A stretch of DNA of 64,000 bases from Rugalucina vietnamica (GCA_964017185.1 OZ024873.1:45246760-45310759); one strand, 5' to 3'; positions 58,001 to 64,000 are shown, numbered from the stretch's first letter. Notes: a model not told the origin generated them from the sequence alone. Numbers and translations are program-made.

Positions 58001-60571
58001 CACATACACACACACACAATCTCAAATAAGACATACACACAGGAAAATAGAAAAAATGACAAATTTGACCTTTGCATGAAACTTGGTGAGTGTATACAGG
58101 GCGGCCCCGGATATTAGCTCGAGGGGTTCATTTTTTTAAAGGTCAAGGTCATCGATGACCTTGACCTTTCAAAAAATGAACCCCTCAAGCTAATATCCGG
58201 GGCCGCCCTCCAACTTCCCTCCAAGTTTGGTGAAGATCAGCCCAAGGACCTGGGAGGAACAAACAGAAAAAAAACAAATTTGACCTTTGACCTCGATGAC
58301 CTTTGACCCAATTGGACCCATAAATCTTAATCAGAGATCAACCTGTATACACTCACCAAGTTTCATGCAAATCGGACCAAGGACTGCCGAGATACAGAAA
58401 TTTGACCTTTGACCTCGATGACCTTGACCTTGAAAAAATGAACCCCTCGAGCTAATATCCGGGGCCGCCCTGTATACACTCACCAAGTTTCATGCAAATC
58501 GGACCAAGGACTGCCGAGATACAGAAATTTGACCTTTGACCTCGATGACCTTGACCTTTAAAAAAATGAACCCCTCGAGCTAATATCCGGGGCCGCCCTG
58601 TATACACTCACCAAGTTTCATGCAAATCGGACCAAGGACTGCCGAGATACAGAAATTTGACCTTTGACCTCGATGACCTTGACCTTTAAAAAAATGAACC
58701 CCTCAAGCTAATATCCGGGGCCGCCCTCCACCTTCCCACCAAGTTTGGTGAAGATCGGCCCAAGGACCTGGGAGAAGTAGGGGAACAAACAGAAAAAAAA
58801 CATAAATTTGGCCTTCGACCTTGATGACCTTGACCTTTCAAAAAAATGATCCCCTCAAGCTAATATCCGGGGCCGCCCTCCACCTTCCCTCCAAGTTTGG
58901 TGAAGATCGGCCCAAGGACCTGGGAGGAGTAGGGGAACAAACAAACAGACAAACAAACAAACAGACAAACGTTGCTCAAATTATAGTATGATTCCGGGCC
59001 GACTTCAAGTTCTCATTATTAGCATGTGCTTTGCTTGGTGCCCGGTAACGAGCATAAGTAAAAGCCATGTATTAACAGGATGTGCACGCGTGAATTGCAA
59101 TATTAATAAATGGCTTTCTCTTCATTAATAAATGGCTGTTAATATCGTGTGGCACGGGTATTTATGCAATAAAGAGGAATAATATTTGCTTGTCAATATC
59201 AATACCACTATTTGCTGTATTGTTAAACCCTCAAAATACTCAAAAATCACTTGGCAGATAGCTTTATTATAACTAAAATTTATGTTGAAGATCATTTTTG
59301 CTTTGGTTGGATCAATGATCATGATGTTTTTGTTTTATGTAATATTTTTACTGGAAGTGCTATAGGGAGCAACCATATGGGATCACAATAGGCTTGGCAC
59401 TTCAGGTTTATAAACAGAAAGTATGATGCCACAAATGTGAAGATGCTGATCAGCTGTATGAAATGCAGTTACAATGTATTCAATTTCTGCATGTACTAAG
59501 ATCAATACAAAAATTGTTCAAACTTTGTTGACTACATGTATTATCAAAGTTCTAAGACCAACTTACCAAATGGAATGAAGAACTGGAGGTAGAGGAAACA
59601 AAATTTGACCACATCTACCAACATGTTACCCAACATCACAATGAATGGCCCTGAAAATATACATAAACACATACATATATACTCTATCTTTTTTCTATTT
59701 TTTTTATTATTATTTACATTGATGGTCTAAAGGTAAGGTCATGTCAAGATGGTCAGTTATCTTAAGTTTACCACACTGTTTATAGGCAAGCCTCGATTGA
59801 GAGGCAGATTACCGGTACATATATTTATTACACAATTCTTTTACTAGTCAAGCTCTTCTTGAATTATGATATATTTTTATGTATAGGCTACCTGTTGAGT
59901 TATCATGCATAGGCTTCAATCTTTCTATGAATTAAGTTAATATGACATTGCTAAGCCCTTTTGAAGAAAATATAAAAGCGTGTACAGATTAGAAGATAAA
60001 GCTCATAAATGTGTACACAGCAATGTGTCTGTTTCTTCAGTCACAGGTTAATTTAAATTTCTGCAGTAATAGCAAATCTGCCATCTGTCTGCACCCCACA
60101 TCAACAATGTCAGCCATCCTCCACCCCCACACAGACTTACCCAGTGTAGCAAAAGCTCTGATGTTCTTCATTAATCTTAGCCAGAGAAAGATCACTGTGA
60201 CAGCAGTCAGTCTTATGTGGGCTCGTGCGAGACTGTCGGAGTGGGAAGCTACATCAACAATATGGGTAATGATAACGGCCAGTAGGAAAACATAGCACCA
60301 CCAGTCAAATATGTTCCTGTGTGGAAAGAGAGAATAATCATTGTCACAGTAGGTAAGCTATATTGATGATTTGGCAGGCCCTGATTCAGTGGGGTGGCAC
60401 TCAGGCTCATGCTCCCTCCAGGTGACATACTAGCAAAATATTTTACTATGTCATAATATATATACTGGCTTCCTACTTTATCGCGGCCCTTATTTGTAAA
60501 TAGGAAAAATCAAACACACATGATCAATGATTGAAATTTATTCTACCTTAACAGTTTCCAAAATCCTTCCC
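30974..60571 (-). CDS. TRP-superfamily cation channel, eleven exons (partial gene)
   Basis: Exons in transcription order: 60571-60547, 60316-60141, 59650-59567, 56185-56028, 55621-55506, 48351-48150, 44592-44521, 39355-39170, 37577-37411, 33267-33149, 31089-30974. All have GT/AG borders and every junction phase agrees, giving about 473 residues. The membrane part reads S3 (NIFDWWCYVFLLAVI), S4-S5 linker (FLWLRLMKNIRAFATLG), S5 (PFIVMLGNMLVDVVKF...FFIPF), pore (FTLYRMTLVDEYPLP) and S6 (SAILCLNLFIALLSDTFQ) followed by RVYDNCQANAV. This is the Ion_trans fold of the TRP group. N-terminal domains (ankyrin repeats would be usual) and S1-S2 lie outside the window. The soluble tail is coiled-coil and acidic, then Gly/Pro-rich and polybasic. 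The subfamily is uncertain: TRPA- or TRPV-related invertebrate channels fit better than TRPC or TRPM. Introns are full of repeats. Confidence 0.82.
31195..32277 (-). mobile_element. Helitron-like non-autonomous element with internal tandem units
   Basis: The minus-strand 3' end is GTGCCT-CTCA-AGGCAC hairpin, a short T run, then CTAG, with T following. This is the hairpin-plus-CTRR terminus of Helitrons. The opposite end starts near TATTATACCCCTGGC with another small hairpin. About five units of ~160 bp (GGTACCTATGGTCTAAATAG, TTGACCTCTAGCCCCACC) fill the body, and a GAACGAACACACGAACAG run precedes the 5' end. It lies in a channel-gene intron. Confidence 0.55.
32462..32692. mobile_element. Hairpin MITE family H, copy 3
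   Basis: The left terminus is truncated; the body (AAAACAAAGCCGCAGATCAG, CTGTACAGGCC, TCTGACCTGATTGG) and right end GGCTCA are preserved. Confidence 0.6.
32707..32841. repeat. 135-bp palindrome with 45-bp arms
   Basis: The left arm (TTAATTTTTCTGATGTTCAT...GTGGGTCGC) and right arm are inverted copies with one mismatch that I can see. The loop contains GAACCTCGAAGGGGTTC, itself palindromic. It is a MITE-like foldback in an intron. Confidence 0.8.
33149..33267 (-). CDS. Channel exon: polybasic tail
   Basis: 119 nt between CTGTTTCAG and GTAATAC. Encodes STSRPHRSAPKKKKKSSLG then DSLIDDPLPGEVYMKGPMQ. The lysine run could bind acidic phospholipids, as in other TRP tails; that is inference. Confidence 0.78.
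33473..37259. repeat. 3.8-kb imperfect fold-back (long inverted repeat)
   Basis: The outermost left sequence TATAGTCAATGTCGAATGG is matched in reverse near 37240-37259. Further inverted matches pair about 34000-34090 with 36660-36750 (CCATGGTAACCGTTAACG versus CGTTAACAGTTGCCATGG), 34230-34290 with 36460-36520, and 34900-34930 with 35510-35540 (TGATTGCTAGGACAATGTTC inverted). Arms are about 1.7 kb with indels. No ORF. It fills most of the intron between the exons at 37411 and 33267. Confidence 0.7.
37411..37577 (-). CDS. Channel exon: Gly/Pro-rich tail
   Basis: Acceptor GTTTCTAG, donor AAGG|GTGAGTG. Encodes IIKSLLLDLNGHGGQGRPGP then GVSGMTAALMQADDG and SRDGYSMEG. It continues the coiled coil for a few residues, then is low complexity and probably disordered. 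Confidence 0.78.
37611..37803. mobile_element. Hairpin MITE family H, copy 4
   Basis: Internally deleted copy with TGAGCC...GGCTCA ends. Its left end is 33 bp from the acceptor of the exon starting (minus strand) at 37577, so it includes the likely branch-point zone. Confidence 0.7.
37853..38402. mobile_element. MITE rich in TCGTGCGA words
   Basis: The ends (CTAAAGCTAGTATCTCACTGG and CCAATGAGATAGGGGCTTAA) are imperfect inverted copies. The interior is built from diverged short repeats such as GTCGTGCGAGTGTC and its complement, and is locally CpG-rich. Confidence 0.5.
38474..38745. mobile_element. MITE with CTGGGCCCTGTTGCAT inverted ends
   Basis: CTGGGCCCTGTTGCATAAA at the left and TTCATGCAACAGGGCCCAG at the right. 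Internal subterminal inverted motifs (AACTTTAA/TTAAGTT type). Non-coding. Confidence 0.75.
38921..39156. mobile_element. Hairpin MITE family H, copy 5
   Basis: The best-preserved hairpin: 38958-39020 is a 63-bp palindrome (CGAAAACAAAGGCGC ... GCGCCTTTGTTTTCG) with a single internal A/A mismatch. It ends 13 bp from the donor of exon 39170-39355. Confidence 0.8.
39170..39355 (-). CDS. Channel exon: coiled-coil segment
   Basis: 186 nt in phase 0, acceptor TTATTTTAG, donor AAG|GTAGTC. Encodes EQLQEEGEEEATIRK, a linker with NSPGGKMVNM, and a heptad-like helix SSIQTLRNELKTEIGQIQAQ...DKFKRDLK suitable for channel assembly. MITE copy 5 lies 13 bp past the donor end. Confidence 0.82.
39622..39857. 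mobile_element. Hairpin MITE family H, copy 6
   Basis: Opposite orientation to copy 5. TGAGCC...GGCTCA ends, centre AGCTGTGCAGTTACTGCACAGC. Confidence 0.75.
39858..41209. other. Intron sequence without recognised gene
   Basis: Mostly unique-looking AT-rich intron. About 40813-41060 (CCAGAGGACCGATAGTCC ... GACAGGGGCAGAC) is a short relic of the Helentron-like repeat head. Confidence 0.4.
41210..41443. mobile_element. Hairpin MITE family H, copy 7
   Basis: TGAGCCACAACGAGAAAACC at the left; central palindrome GCTGATCAGCTGTGCAG...GCACAGCTGATC; the right end is slightly eroded. Confidence 0.7.
41844..43712 (+). mobile_element. tRNA-derived SINE split by a Helentron-like element
   Basis: 41844-41979 carries the tRNA-like head (GGTGGCGTAGTGGTAGAGCG, then GTCCGACTCCAAATCGAGAG, B box GAGATCGATCCC) and the body to CCCGACATGACTGAA. 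The tail AAAATTGTTGACTAGGACC...CAAAACAAACAAAC resumes at 43659 after 1.68 kb of inserted repeat. Intact relatives lie at 44625 and 1676. Confidence 0.7.
41980..43658 (+). mobile_element. Helentron-like element, 1679 bp, exact borders
   Basis: Head CCAGAGGACCATTGGTCC, tail GCCTTCGGCTCAGGTGAGCT, inserted in the A run of the SINE tail (CTGAA | AAAATTG), the complementary situation to the T|T insertion at 19499. Its interior is the reverse complement of the type seen at 19499-20460. No target duplication can be shown. A GACGGACGACGG run precedes the terminal hairpin. Confidence 0.7.
44294..44515. mobile_element. Hairpin MITE family H, copy 8
   Basis: TGAGCCTTCGCATGAG... to ...TTGCTCA; the palindrome includes CAGATCAGCTTTGCAGTAAC...GCTGATCAG. 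The right end is only 5 bp from exon 44521-44592. Confidence 0.75.
44521..44592 (-). CDS. Channel exon: 24-residue acidic linker
   Basis: 72 nt in phase 0 between CTATTTCAG and GTGAGTGAG. Encodes DQMDDLLEKWHDQFGMED then EEKSAL. MITE copy 8 ends 5 bp beyond the exon, so the intron's positions +6 onward are transposon sequence. Confidence 0.8.
44625..44844 (-). mobile_element. tRNA-derived SINE, reversed, intact
   Basis: On the minus strand: tRNA-like head (GTGGCATAGTGATAGAGC, GACCCTGAATCGAGAG, GGGATCAATCCC), body with CCCGACATGACTGAAAAATT, and tail GTTGACTGGGATGTTGAACC plus CAAAACAAGCAAATAAAC. Confidence 0.7.
44891..45045. repeat. Palindromic repeat with GGGTAC arms
   Basis: AAAACATAGATTGTGGGTAC at the left and GTACCCATAATCTATGTTTT at the right (44952-45029). 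A diverged relative lies at 13028-13110 (CATATATCGTGGGTACACG ... TGTACCCACAATATGTG). Confidence 0.65.
45052..47025 (+). repeat. Helentron-like interspersed repeat, near complete
   Basis: Head GAGGACCAATGGTCCAG, four internal units with GGCATGGCGGCCATCTTGG-type segments and AGGTCAAGGTCATC, a GACGGACGACAGACGG run, and tail GCCTAACAGCTCAGGTGAGCT. It lies in the channel intron between exons 48150 and 44592. Confidence 0.65.
47142..48103. mobile_element. Mariner-type MITE, 962 bp, TA flanked
   Basis: The ends CGTGGGTGATCCAAGAAGTA and TACTTCTTGGATCACCCTCG form ~28-bp inverted repeats, flanked by TA on both sides (47140-47141, 48104-48105). No transposase frame is visible, so it is a non-autonomous derivative. 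It ends 46 bp from the channel exon at 48150. Confidence 0.8.
48150..48351 (-). CDS. Channel exon: post-S6 segment VYDNCQANAVMQ
   Basis: 202 nt starting at CCATTTCAG|AGTGTATG and ending AAG|GTTTGTG. Encodes VYDNCQANAVMQKAIMIL, then an acidic helix-rich stretch (SQNKFLDYIEQNCSPYKEF, DDDMTEEGGEDLKKATLQIK). It continues directly from SDTFQR. The first ~31 nt plus the acceptor are the part amplified in the adjoining minisatellite; only this last copy is followed by a full exon and a donor. Confidence 0.9.
48321..54891 (-). repeat. Splice-acceptor minisatellite, about 66 extra copies of a ~97-bp unit
   Basis: Each unit, on the channel's coding strand, is a (TG)n(G)n tract, then GGTTACAAATGACTGGTG, CATAAGTTCCTGATCCATTTCAG (acceptor) and the first exon bases AGTGTATGATAACTGTCAAG...GCTGTG. 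The last unit merges into the real exon 48351-48150. I count 67 occurrences of the conserved block including the exon itself. The conserved 71-bp block is nearly invariant, while the C-run and CA-run vary in length, giving units of about 88-111 bp. The long plus-strand frames through it (repeats of VIIHSEMDQELMHQSFV) are artefacts of unit length and not genes. Confidence 0.95.
54864..54926. repeat. Inverted repeat capping the minisatellite
   Basis: The last unit (ATGCACCAGTCATTTGTAAC) faces an inverted copy (GTTACAAATGACTAGTGCAT) across only about 6 bp, forming a hairpin with 28-bp arms. The array ends here. Confidence 0.85.
55226..55490. mobile_element. Hairpin MITE family H, copy 9, with duplicated arm
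   Basis: TGAGCC...GGCTCA ends. The central arm is tandemly duplicated (TGATCAGCTTCGCAGTTACT twice). The right end is 15 bp from the donor side of exon 55506-55621. Confidence 0.75.
55506..55621 (-). CDS. Channel exon: S6 helix
   Basis: Encodes TMLEVDSVMTYILVVSW then LALSAILCLNLFIALLSDTF, the S6 gate region of TRP channels. It ends CAAAG|GTAAAT, splitting the Arg codon that the VYDN exon completes. MITE copy 9 ends 15 bp downstream of the donor. Confidence 0.92.
56028..56185 (-). CDS. Channel exon: end of S5, pore turret and pore helix
   Basis: Encodes VCAYWMIFGGNKYPADSVG, a polar turret with NRTEIT (potential N-glycosylation site NRT), EFNNFGETLFTLYRM and TLVDEYPLP. The conserved acidic pair of the pore motif is VDEY. 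The donor is CCT|GTAAGTC. Two decayed copies of this exon lie upstream (56226-56315 and 57482-57580). Confidence 0.9.
56226..56315 (-). pseudogene. Decayed copy 2 of the channel pore exon
   Basis: On the minus strand TTTCAG|TCTGTG is followed by sequence aligned to the intact pore exon (TACTGGATGAC.., GATCCCAACAG, GAGTTCAACAACTTT). A 2-nt loss near the start and an in-frame TAA make it non-coding. It lies about 40 bp upstream of the intact exon's acceptor. Confidence 0.8.
56322..57478 (-). mobile_element. Helitron-like non-autonomous element with ~150-bp tandem units
   Basis: The minus-strand 3' end has the hairpin GTCAGA-TCC-TCTGAC, then AATT, then CTAG before T. The other end starts TATTATAGCCCC with hairpin GCCCCGC...GTGGGGC. 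The body has about seven ~150-bp units (CAAGCTAGATCTTGTCAATG, CTCAAGATATTGAGCGG). It sits between the two decayed pore-exon copies and has the same design as the element at 31195. Confidence 0.55.
57482..57580 (-). pseudogene. Decayed copy 3 of the channel pore exon (5' part)
   Basis: After TATTTTCAG it reads CAFCVICSSNKHLSEF and TIKLTIEEFNNFGEM, an open but diverged version of CAYWMIFGGNKYP...EFNNFGET. It is cut off at the Helitron-like element before the pore helix. The acceptor is intact. Confidence 0.8.
57692..57810. repeat. 119-bp palindrome with GAGGG/CCCGAGG core
   Basis: GATTTTGTCATTCATTAACA...CTAGGTCCC at the left returns inverted at the right. The core GAAAACCGAGGGCGTAGCCC / GAGGTTTTC is also self-complementary. 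MITE-like foldback in a channel intron. Confidence 0.75.
58098..58209. repeat. 112-bp near-perfect palindrome of nuclear-receptor-like half-sites
   Basis: The arms of 56 bp differ at two positions. The centre AGGTCAAGGTCA-TCGA-TGACCTTGACCT is fully symmetric. It heads the tandem repeat that follows. Confidence 0.85.
58210..58985. repeat. Tandem repeat with ~127-bp period
   Basis: TGTATACACTCACCAAG recurs at 58344, 58471 and 58599. Each unit holds TTTGACCTCGATGACCTTGAC and GCTAATATCCGGGGCCGCC. Flanking partial units carry CCAAGTTTGGTGAAGATC. It ends in an (ACAAACAG)n run. Transposon origin is likely but ends are undefined. Confidence 0.75.
59567..59650 (-). CDS. Channel exon: S5 helix
   Basis: 84 nt between ATTTTCAG and GTAAGTTG. 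Encodes GPFIVMLGNMLVDVVKF then CFLYLQFFIPF. In phase with both neighbours. Confidence 0.88.
60141..60316 (-). CDS. Channel exon: S3, S4 and S4-S5 linker
   Basis: Acceptor TTTCCACACAG, donor GG|GTAAGTC. Encodes NIFDWWCYVFLLAVIITH, a short extracellular loop, HIRLTAVTVIFLWLRLMK (S4 with few positive charges, as in TRP channels that are not strongly voltage gated) and NIRAFATL. Confidence 0.88.
60547..60571 (-). CDS. Channel microexon (25 nt), S2-S3 linker
   Basis: Between GGCTTACAG and GTAGAA lie 25 nt reading (G)EGFWKLL(R). The two terminal bases AG join the G of the next exon to make Arg, giving FWKLLRNIFDWW, the usual approach to S3. Too short for gene finders; supported by phase and by fit to the family. 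Confidence 0.7.
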
Positions 60572-61068
60572 CTGTAAGCCTGTTATGATGAAAATTACAA
60601 GACATTTGTCAATATTTTGTGACTACCGCATTTGTGCGGCCATGTTGTTATATGCCCATGAGGCAAAAGTGACTTCTGTATCGCGGGTTTCACCTAAAAT
60701 ACGAATGCAAAAGTTTCCATGTAGGGGGATAATGTGACCTAGTAATGGCGCGTGATATCTGCCGTCCAGACGACAGATCCGGATTCGAAGAAAATGACAA
60801 AAACAGGTGTTTGAGGTACTAAGAGGACATTTTATGGGAAGGGGGTAACCAGTATTTGCAAAATACACATTATACATAATTTTTGTAAAAGTATACATTT
60901 ACTTTCCACTATTCATGACAATAAGCACATTTTTCTCTGTAACTTGGAGTAAGACATTTGCCGTGAAAGATGTCGAACGTAGAGGGGCGCTAGGCTCTAA
61001 AGTTCACGTGATATGCAAATGCCGCGATACAGTAGCTACCGTGATACAGTAGGAACTGGGTATACTGC

Positions 61069-61766
61069 ATGTTCTTACAGTCATGGGCACAAAAATAAAG
61101 TGAAGTACTTGCCAAAATCTTACTGCCAGATGTCAATAATCAGCATTTTATTATAGATTCCTATTGTTATCTTCATCACCTCCTGTTATATTCAAAACTT
61201 CTGAATTTCTTTTTTTTCTTTTTTTTTTCTTTAGGTTTTTTAAATTTATTCCCCCGTCAATTGCGAGGGAAGGGTCGGGGGTCCCTTCCACCCGCTCACA
61301 ATTCATGCAGTATAAGAAGAAAAATCTCTCTCACACTTAGCAAAATCGTCCGTGTTGATGCCCGGTGATTCGACAAGCATGTTGTGCGGGACAAGAGGCC
61401 AATGAAATATGATAGCTGTATCTCACGCCGGCCGCCATTTAGCGTGCAACACAACCACAAAATTACACCGGACATACCCTCTGCCCAACTAGCCTAGACT
61501 CGTCCAATCATCGATCATCAAAAACAGACTTCCATTTTCAGTGGGTGTTTTAAATATGTTATGAATACTATTTTGTTATCTATGCCTCATCAATTCCTAT
61601 TCCTTGTGTAAACGCCTTACAGCTAAACCGAACAAAAACGAAAAAAGTAAGACATTTTATCAGGAGAAAAGTGCTGACTGAAACATTATTAAAATCCCAC
61701 ATACAAGTTTCTTTATAGTTTACAAAGATACAAAGCGGGATCTGATAACATGTATCGCATAGATAA
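61069..61766. other. Gene-free stretch between channel microexon region and LINE
   Basis: Holds a T-rich run (61209-61236) followed by TTATTCCCCCGTCAATTGCG. No exon recognised; further 5' channel exons are presumably beyond the window. Confidence 0.35.
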
Positions 61767-62095
61767 TTATTGTTTGCCATGTACGAAGTAATCCACAAAC
61801 TTTGAGAGCAATTTACTATGTTTAAATTTGAGTAGCATAACAATTTCTGATATCTTGAGAAATTCTGCTTTAGTTAAGTATAAAAGGTCAATATATTTTT
61901 TCCTATTTTCACTGATACAATATCCGTTAAAGATTGAATAACCTATTATTGACAATATGAGGTTTAAGTCGAGATATTCATTCTGTGTTGGTTTATAACC
62001 AATTATAAGATATTTTAACTCTTTAAATGAACAAGAGAAATTACATTTTTTGAGGCTCTGATGTATATGCATCCAAAGATTTGAACCGTCGGGCA
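61767..62095 (-). pseudogene. LINE ORF2 C-terminal end, shifted frame
   Basis: Continues from FIECP in another frame (HIHQSLKKCNFSC..., YLIIGYKPTQNEYLDLN, SIIGYSIFNGYCIS, KKYIDLLY) to a stop. This hydrophobic ending follows the zinc element in L1/Tx1-type ORF2. Confidence 0.75.
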
Positions 62096-63694
62096 TTCTA
62101 TGAATAAATGGTTGTACGTTTCCACAACATGACAAAGTTCACACAGTGGGTCTTCTGTTAATTTCCATTTAAACAGAATTTGTTTACATGGTAAAATTGC
62201 ATTTATTAACTTAAATCTGTATTCTTTTAATTTATTTATTTGTATTCCTGCCATTATTGACCTGCATACCGATTCCCAATATGTATTTGACGGCGTTAAA
62301 TTAAATTTATCTATCCACAAGTTTTGCGCAATTGGTTTAACCACAGTTTTACTTTGTAAAAAGTTAAATACCAATTTATTTTGGATTAAAGTGTCGGATT
62401 TTAGTACTATTTTGCGATCATTCTTCTCGTTAGCCAAAAAGAAGCAAATTTGAGTTTGCACATTTGTATCTCTTGAGGTGCGACTTTTTAGTATGTTTTT
62501 CCAGTTTTCTGGAATCGCTAATTTGAGTTTATGAATTTCGCTGATCCAGTTTTGTCTATTATGCAGTTTTTGTAATATAAATTCCGCTTCAATTTCCCCA
62601 GTTGGAGAAATGATATCATTTATATGCATTATGCCATCGTCTATCCAGTTTTTAAATAATAGCCAGTCCCTATCATGTTTTATAAAATGATTACCCCATA
62701 TGACTTGTTTTCGTATATTGTTAAATGTTTTCGGTTCATCCATACACCACCCTCCAGCATTTACCCATGCCTCGAGTAGATTTTTATAAAATATCGGAAT
62801 CTTTATACGTTTTAGGTTTTGAACGCATCCAAAGTTCATATTAAATAGAGCGAAGTCTTTCCCATATCTAGAAAAGTAAAATTTCGGAATTATTTTCCAA
62901 TTCATGTCGTCTTGAGATATAAGCCTATTTACCCATTTTATTTGAAAAGTTTGCAGCTGTGTTTTAAGATCTACCATATTTAAGCCACCACTTTCATAAT
63001 TTTGCATCAATTGTTTTCGTTTAATTTTTTCACTCTTATCGTTCCATAGGAAATTAAATATAATTATTTCTATTTTCGAAATTATAAGCTGTGATACCGG
63101 TATACACTGAAGTAGATAGTTGCATTTTGACATGACGAGCGATTTTAGAACCACAATTTTTCCGTTAAATGTTAATTTTCTTCTCTTCCACGAATTTAGC
63201 AAATTTTGAATCTCATCTATTAGTTTATCCCAGTTGAGTTGCATACTTTCTTGCGTGTTTGTACTAAAATAGATACCCAGCGATTTGATAACTGTCATTG
63301 TAAAGTCTATGCCGTGTATACTTAGTCGATTATTTCGTCTATTTTTGCCTAAAAGCAGTCCTTTGGTTTTTGTTTTGTTTAATACCAGGCCTGATACTTC
63401 AGAAAACCGTTTAATTTCGTTAAGTAATATCGGTATAATGTTTTCTGATTCTAAAAAGATCGTAGTGTCGTCTGCCATTTGAGTTAGTTTTATTTCTTTT
63501 GATCTCCCGATTCTTATACCTCTAATATTATTATTGTTTCTTATGTTTTCTGCCATGATTTCTGCAGCGATTATGTAAAGCAAAGCAGATATCGGACAGC
63601 CTTGTCGAATTCCGCGCGATACTTCAAAACTACAAGACACCCATCCATTATTTATATTTACTATTATTGGGATGTTTGTATAACATTTTGACAA
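62015..63694 (-). CDS. LINE ORF2 piece: RT motifs B-D, thumb and C-terminus (559-codon frame)
   Basis: Motif B is SRGIRQGCPISALLY, motif C is TQMADDTTIFL (MADD in place of the usual Y/FADD; both catalytic Asp present) and motif D is GLVLNKTKTKGLLLG. The rest is the long C-terminal region typical of the L1/Tx1 clade, with the Cys/His element CELCHVVETYNHLFIEC. The last ~25 codons are out of frame; the true end continues at 61767-62095. Retroelement protein, not a host gene. Confidence 0.85.
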   Translation of the reverse strand: MSKCYTNIPIIVNINNGWVSCSFEVSRGIRQGCPISALLYIIAAEIMAENIRNNNNIRGIRIGRSKEIKLTQMADDTTIFLESENIIPILLNEIKRFSEVSGLVLNKTKTKGLLLGKNRRNNRLSIHGIDFTMTVIKSLGIYFSTNTQESMQLNWDKLIDEIQNLLNSWKRRKLTFNGKIVVLKSLVMSKCNYLLQCIPVSQLIISKIEIIIFNFLWNDKSEKIKRKQLMQNYESGGLNMVDLKTQLQTFQIKWVNRLISQDDMNWKIIPKFYFSRYGKDFALFNMNFGCVQNLKRIKIPIFYKNLLEAWVNAGGWCMDEPKTFNNIRKQVIWGNHFIKHDRDWLLFKNWIDDGIMHINDIISPTGEIEAEFILQKLHNRQNWISEIHKLKLAIPENWKNILKSRTSRDTNVQTQICFFLANEKNDRKIVLKSDTLIQNKLVFNFLQSKTVVKPIAQNLWIDKFNLTPSNTYWESVCRSIMAGIQINKLKEYRFKLINAILPCKQILFKWKLTEDPLCELCHVVETYNHLFIECPTVQIFGCIYIRASKNVISLVHLKS

Positions 63695-64000
63695 AATTTA
63701 TGAAACGGTTTCCGAATCCGAATTTTTCCAAAGTTAGATTCATAAAATTCCATTCAATCGAGTCAAACGCCTTTTGGTAGTCCAAGAATAAGAGTACCCC
63801 GTGTAAGTTGTTATCTTCGGCATAGTCGATAATGTCCTGTATTTGGCGAATACTAAACCCTATAAATCTATTTTTTATGTAACCGTTCTGATCGGTACTT
63901 ATTATTTTTGAAATTACTTTTTGCAGTCTTTGTGCCAATGTTCTCGCTATGATTTTATAGTCCACGTTTAACAAGGTTATGGGACGCCAATTGCCTAGCT
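63654..64000 (-). pseudogene. LINE ORF2 piece: RT fingers and motif A
   Basis: Reads NWRPITLLNVDYK at the window edge, RTLAQRLQKVISKII, TDQNGYIKNRFIG and motif A LFLDYQKAFDSIEW with the catalytic Asp. The frame is lost after FVKMLY, where the next piece continues as TNIPIIVNINNGW. Confidence 0.85.

Larger units (their letters stand above)
61767..64000 (-). mobile_element. L1/Tx1-like LINE, 3' half, running out of the window
   Basis: The minus-strand ORF2 region from the RT fingers to the end of the protein. The right edge of the window starts with NWRPITLLNVDYK, the RT 1-2 region, so endonuclease and ORF1 would lie beyond 64000. Two frame breaks (near 63660-63690 and 62040-62095) make this copy inactive. 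It lies upstream of the channel gene's visible exons in the same orientation. Confidence 0.85.

Noticed and set aside
60460-61068. TIR element bounded by TACTGGCTTCCTACT and AGTAGGAACTGGGTA
   Set aside because: The ends are only roughly inverted and the interval contains the channel microexon; it more likely reflects two separate repeat fragments.

Overview
This looks like a piece of animal nuclear genome, most probably a bivalve or other mollusc. The sequence is AT-rich, its coding pieces are short exons with GT/AG borders separated by introns of up to several kb, and it is saturated with transposons of invertebrate type (tRNA-derived SINEs, L1/Tx1-like and other LINE fragments, a leucine-tRNA-primed LTR element, palindromic MITEs, Helitron/Helentron-like repeats). 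The species call is inference from gene families and repeat style; no operon, prokaryotic ribosome-binding site or CRISPR is present.

Two host genes can be followed. (1) Plus strand, 12.5-15.7 kb: the 3' half of an Ig - transmembrane - TIR receptor (IL-1R/SIGIRR-like architecture). Two TIR exons join perfectly in phase and end in a tail with three YxxI tyrosine motifs. Its Ig exon appears frameshifted, and LINE debris starts just after its stop codon. (2) Minus strand, 60.6 kb down to 31.0 kb: eleven consecutive exons, all joining in phase (about 1.42 kb of CDS), of a TRP-superfamily cation channel, from the S2-S3 linker (a 25-nt microexon) through S3-S6 and pore to a coiled-coil, basic, Gly/Pro-rich C-terminal tail. 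The 5' end lies beyond the window and the last exon(s) were not found.

The most striking structure is inside the channel gene. The exon that starts with VYDNCQANA is preceded (in transcription order) by a ~6.5-kb minisatellite of about 66 extra copies of a ~97-bp unit. That unit is the exon's own 3' splice site plus its first ~30 coding bases, joined to a (TG)n/(G)n tract. The intron therefore carries dozens of copies of the authentic acceptor, with a higher-order repeat structure. The pore exon of the same gene has two decayed duplicate copies upstream, and four of nine copies of a hairpin MITE sit within about 35 bp of this gene's exon borders.

Layout: 0-5 kb Helentron-like repeat split by a 2.9-kb TA-flanked TIR transposon; 5.04-8.08 kb a near-identical pair of 1.3-kb LTRs around only 412 bp; 9.8-11.2 kb another Helentron-like copy; 12.5-15.7 kb TIR receptor; 15.7-18.1 kb LINE fragments; 18.6-21.8 kb nested Helentron-like elements; 22-30 kb repeats, MITEs and a SINE; 31-60.6 kb the channel gene with repeat-filled introns (including a 3.8-kb imperfect fold-back at 33.5-37.3 kb); 61.8-64 kb the 3' part of an L1/Tx1-like LINE on the minus strand.
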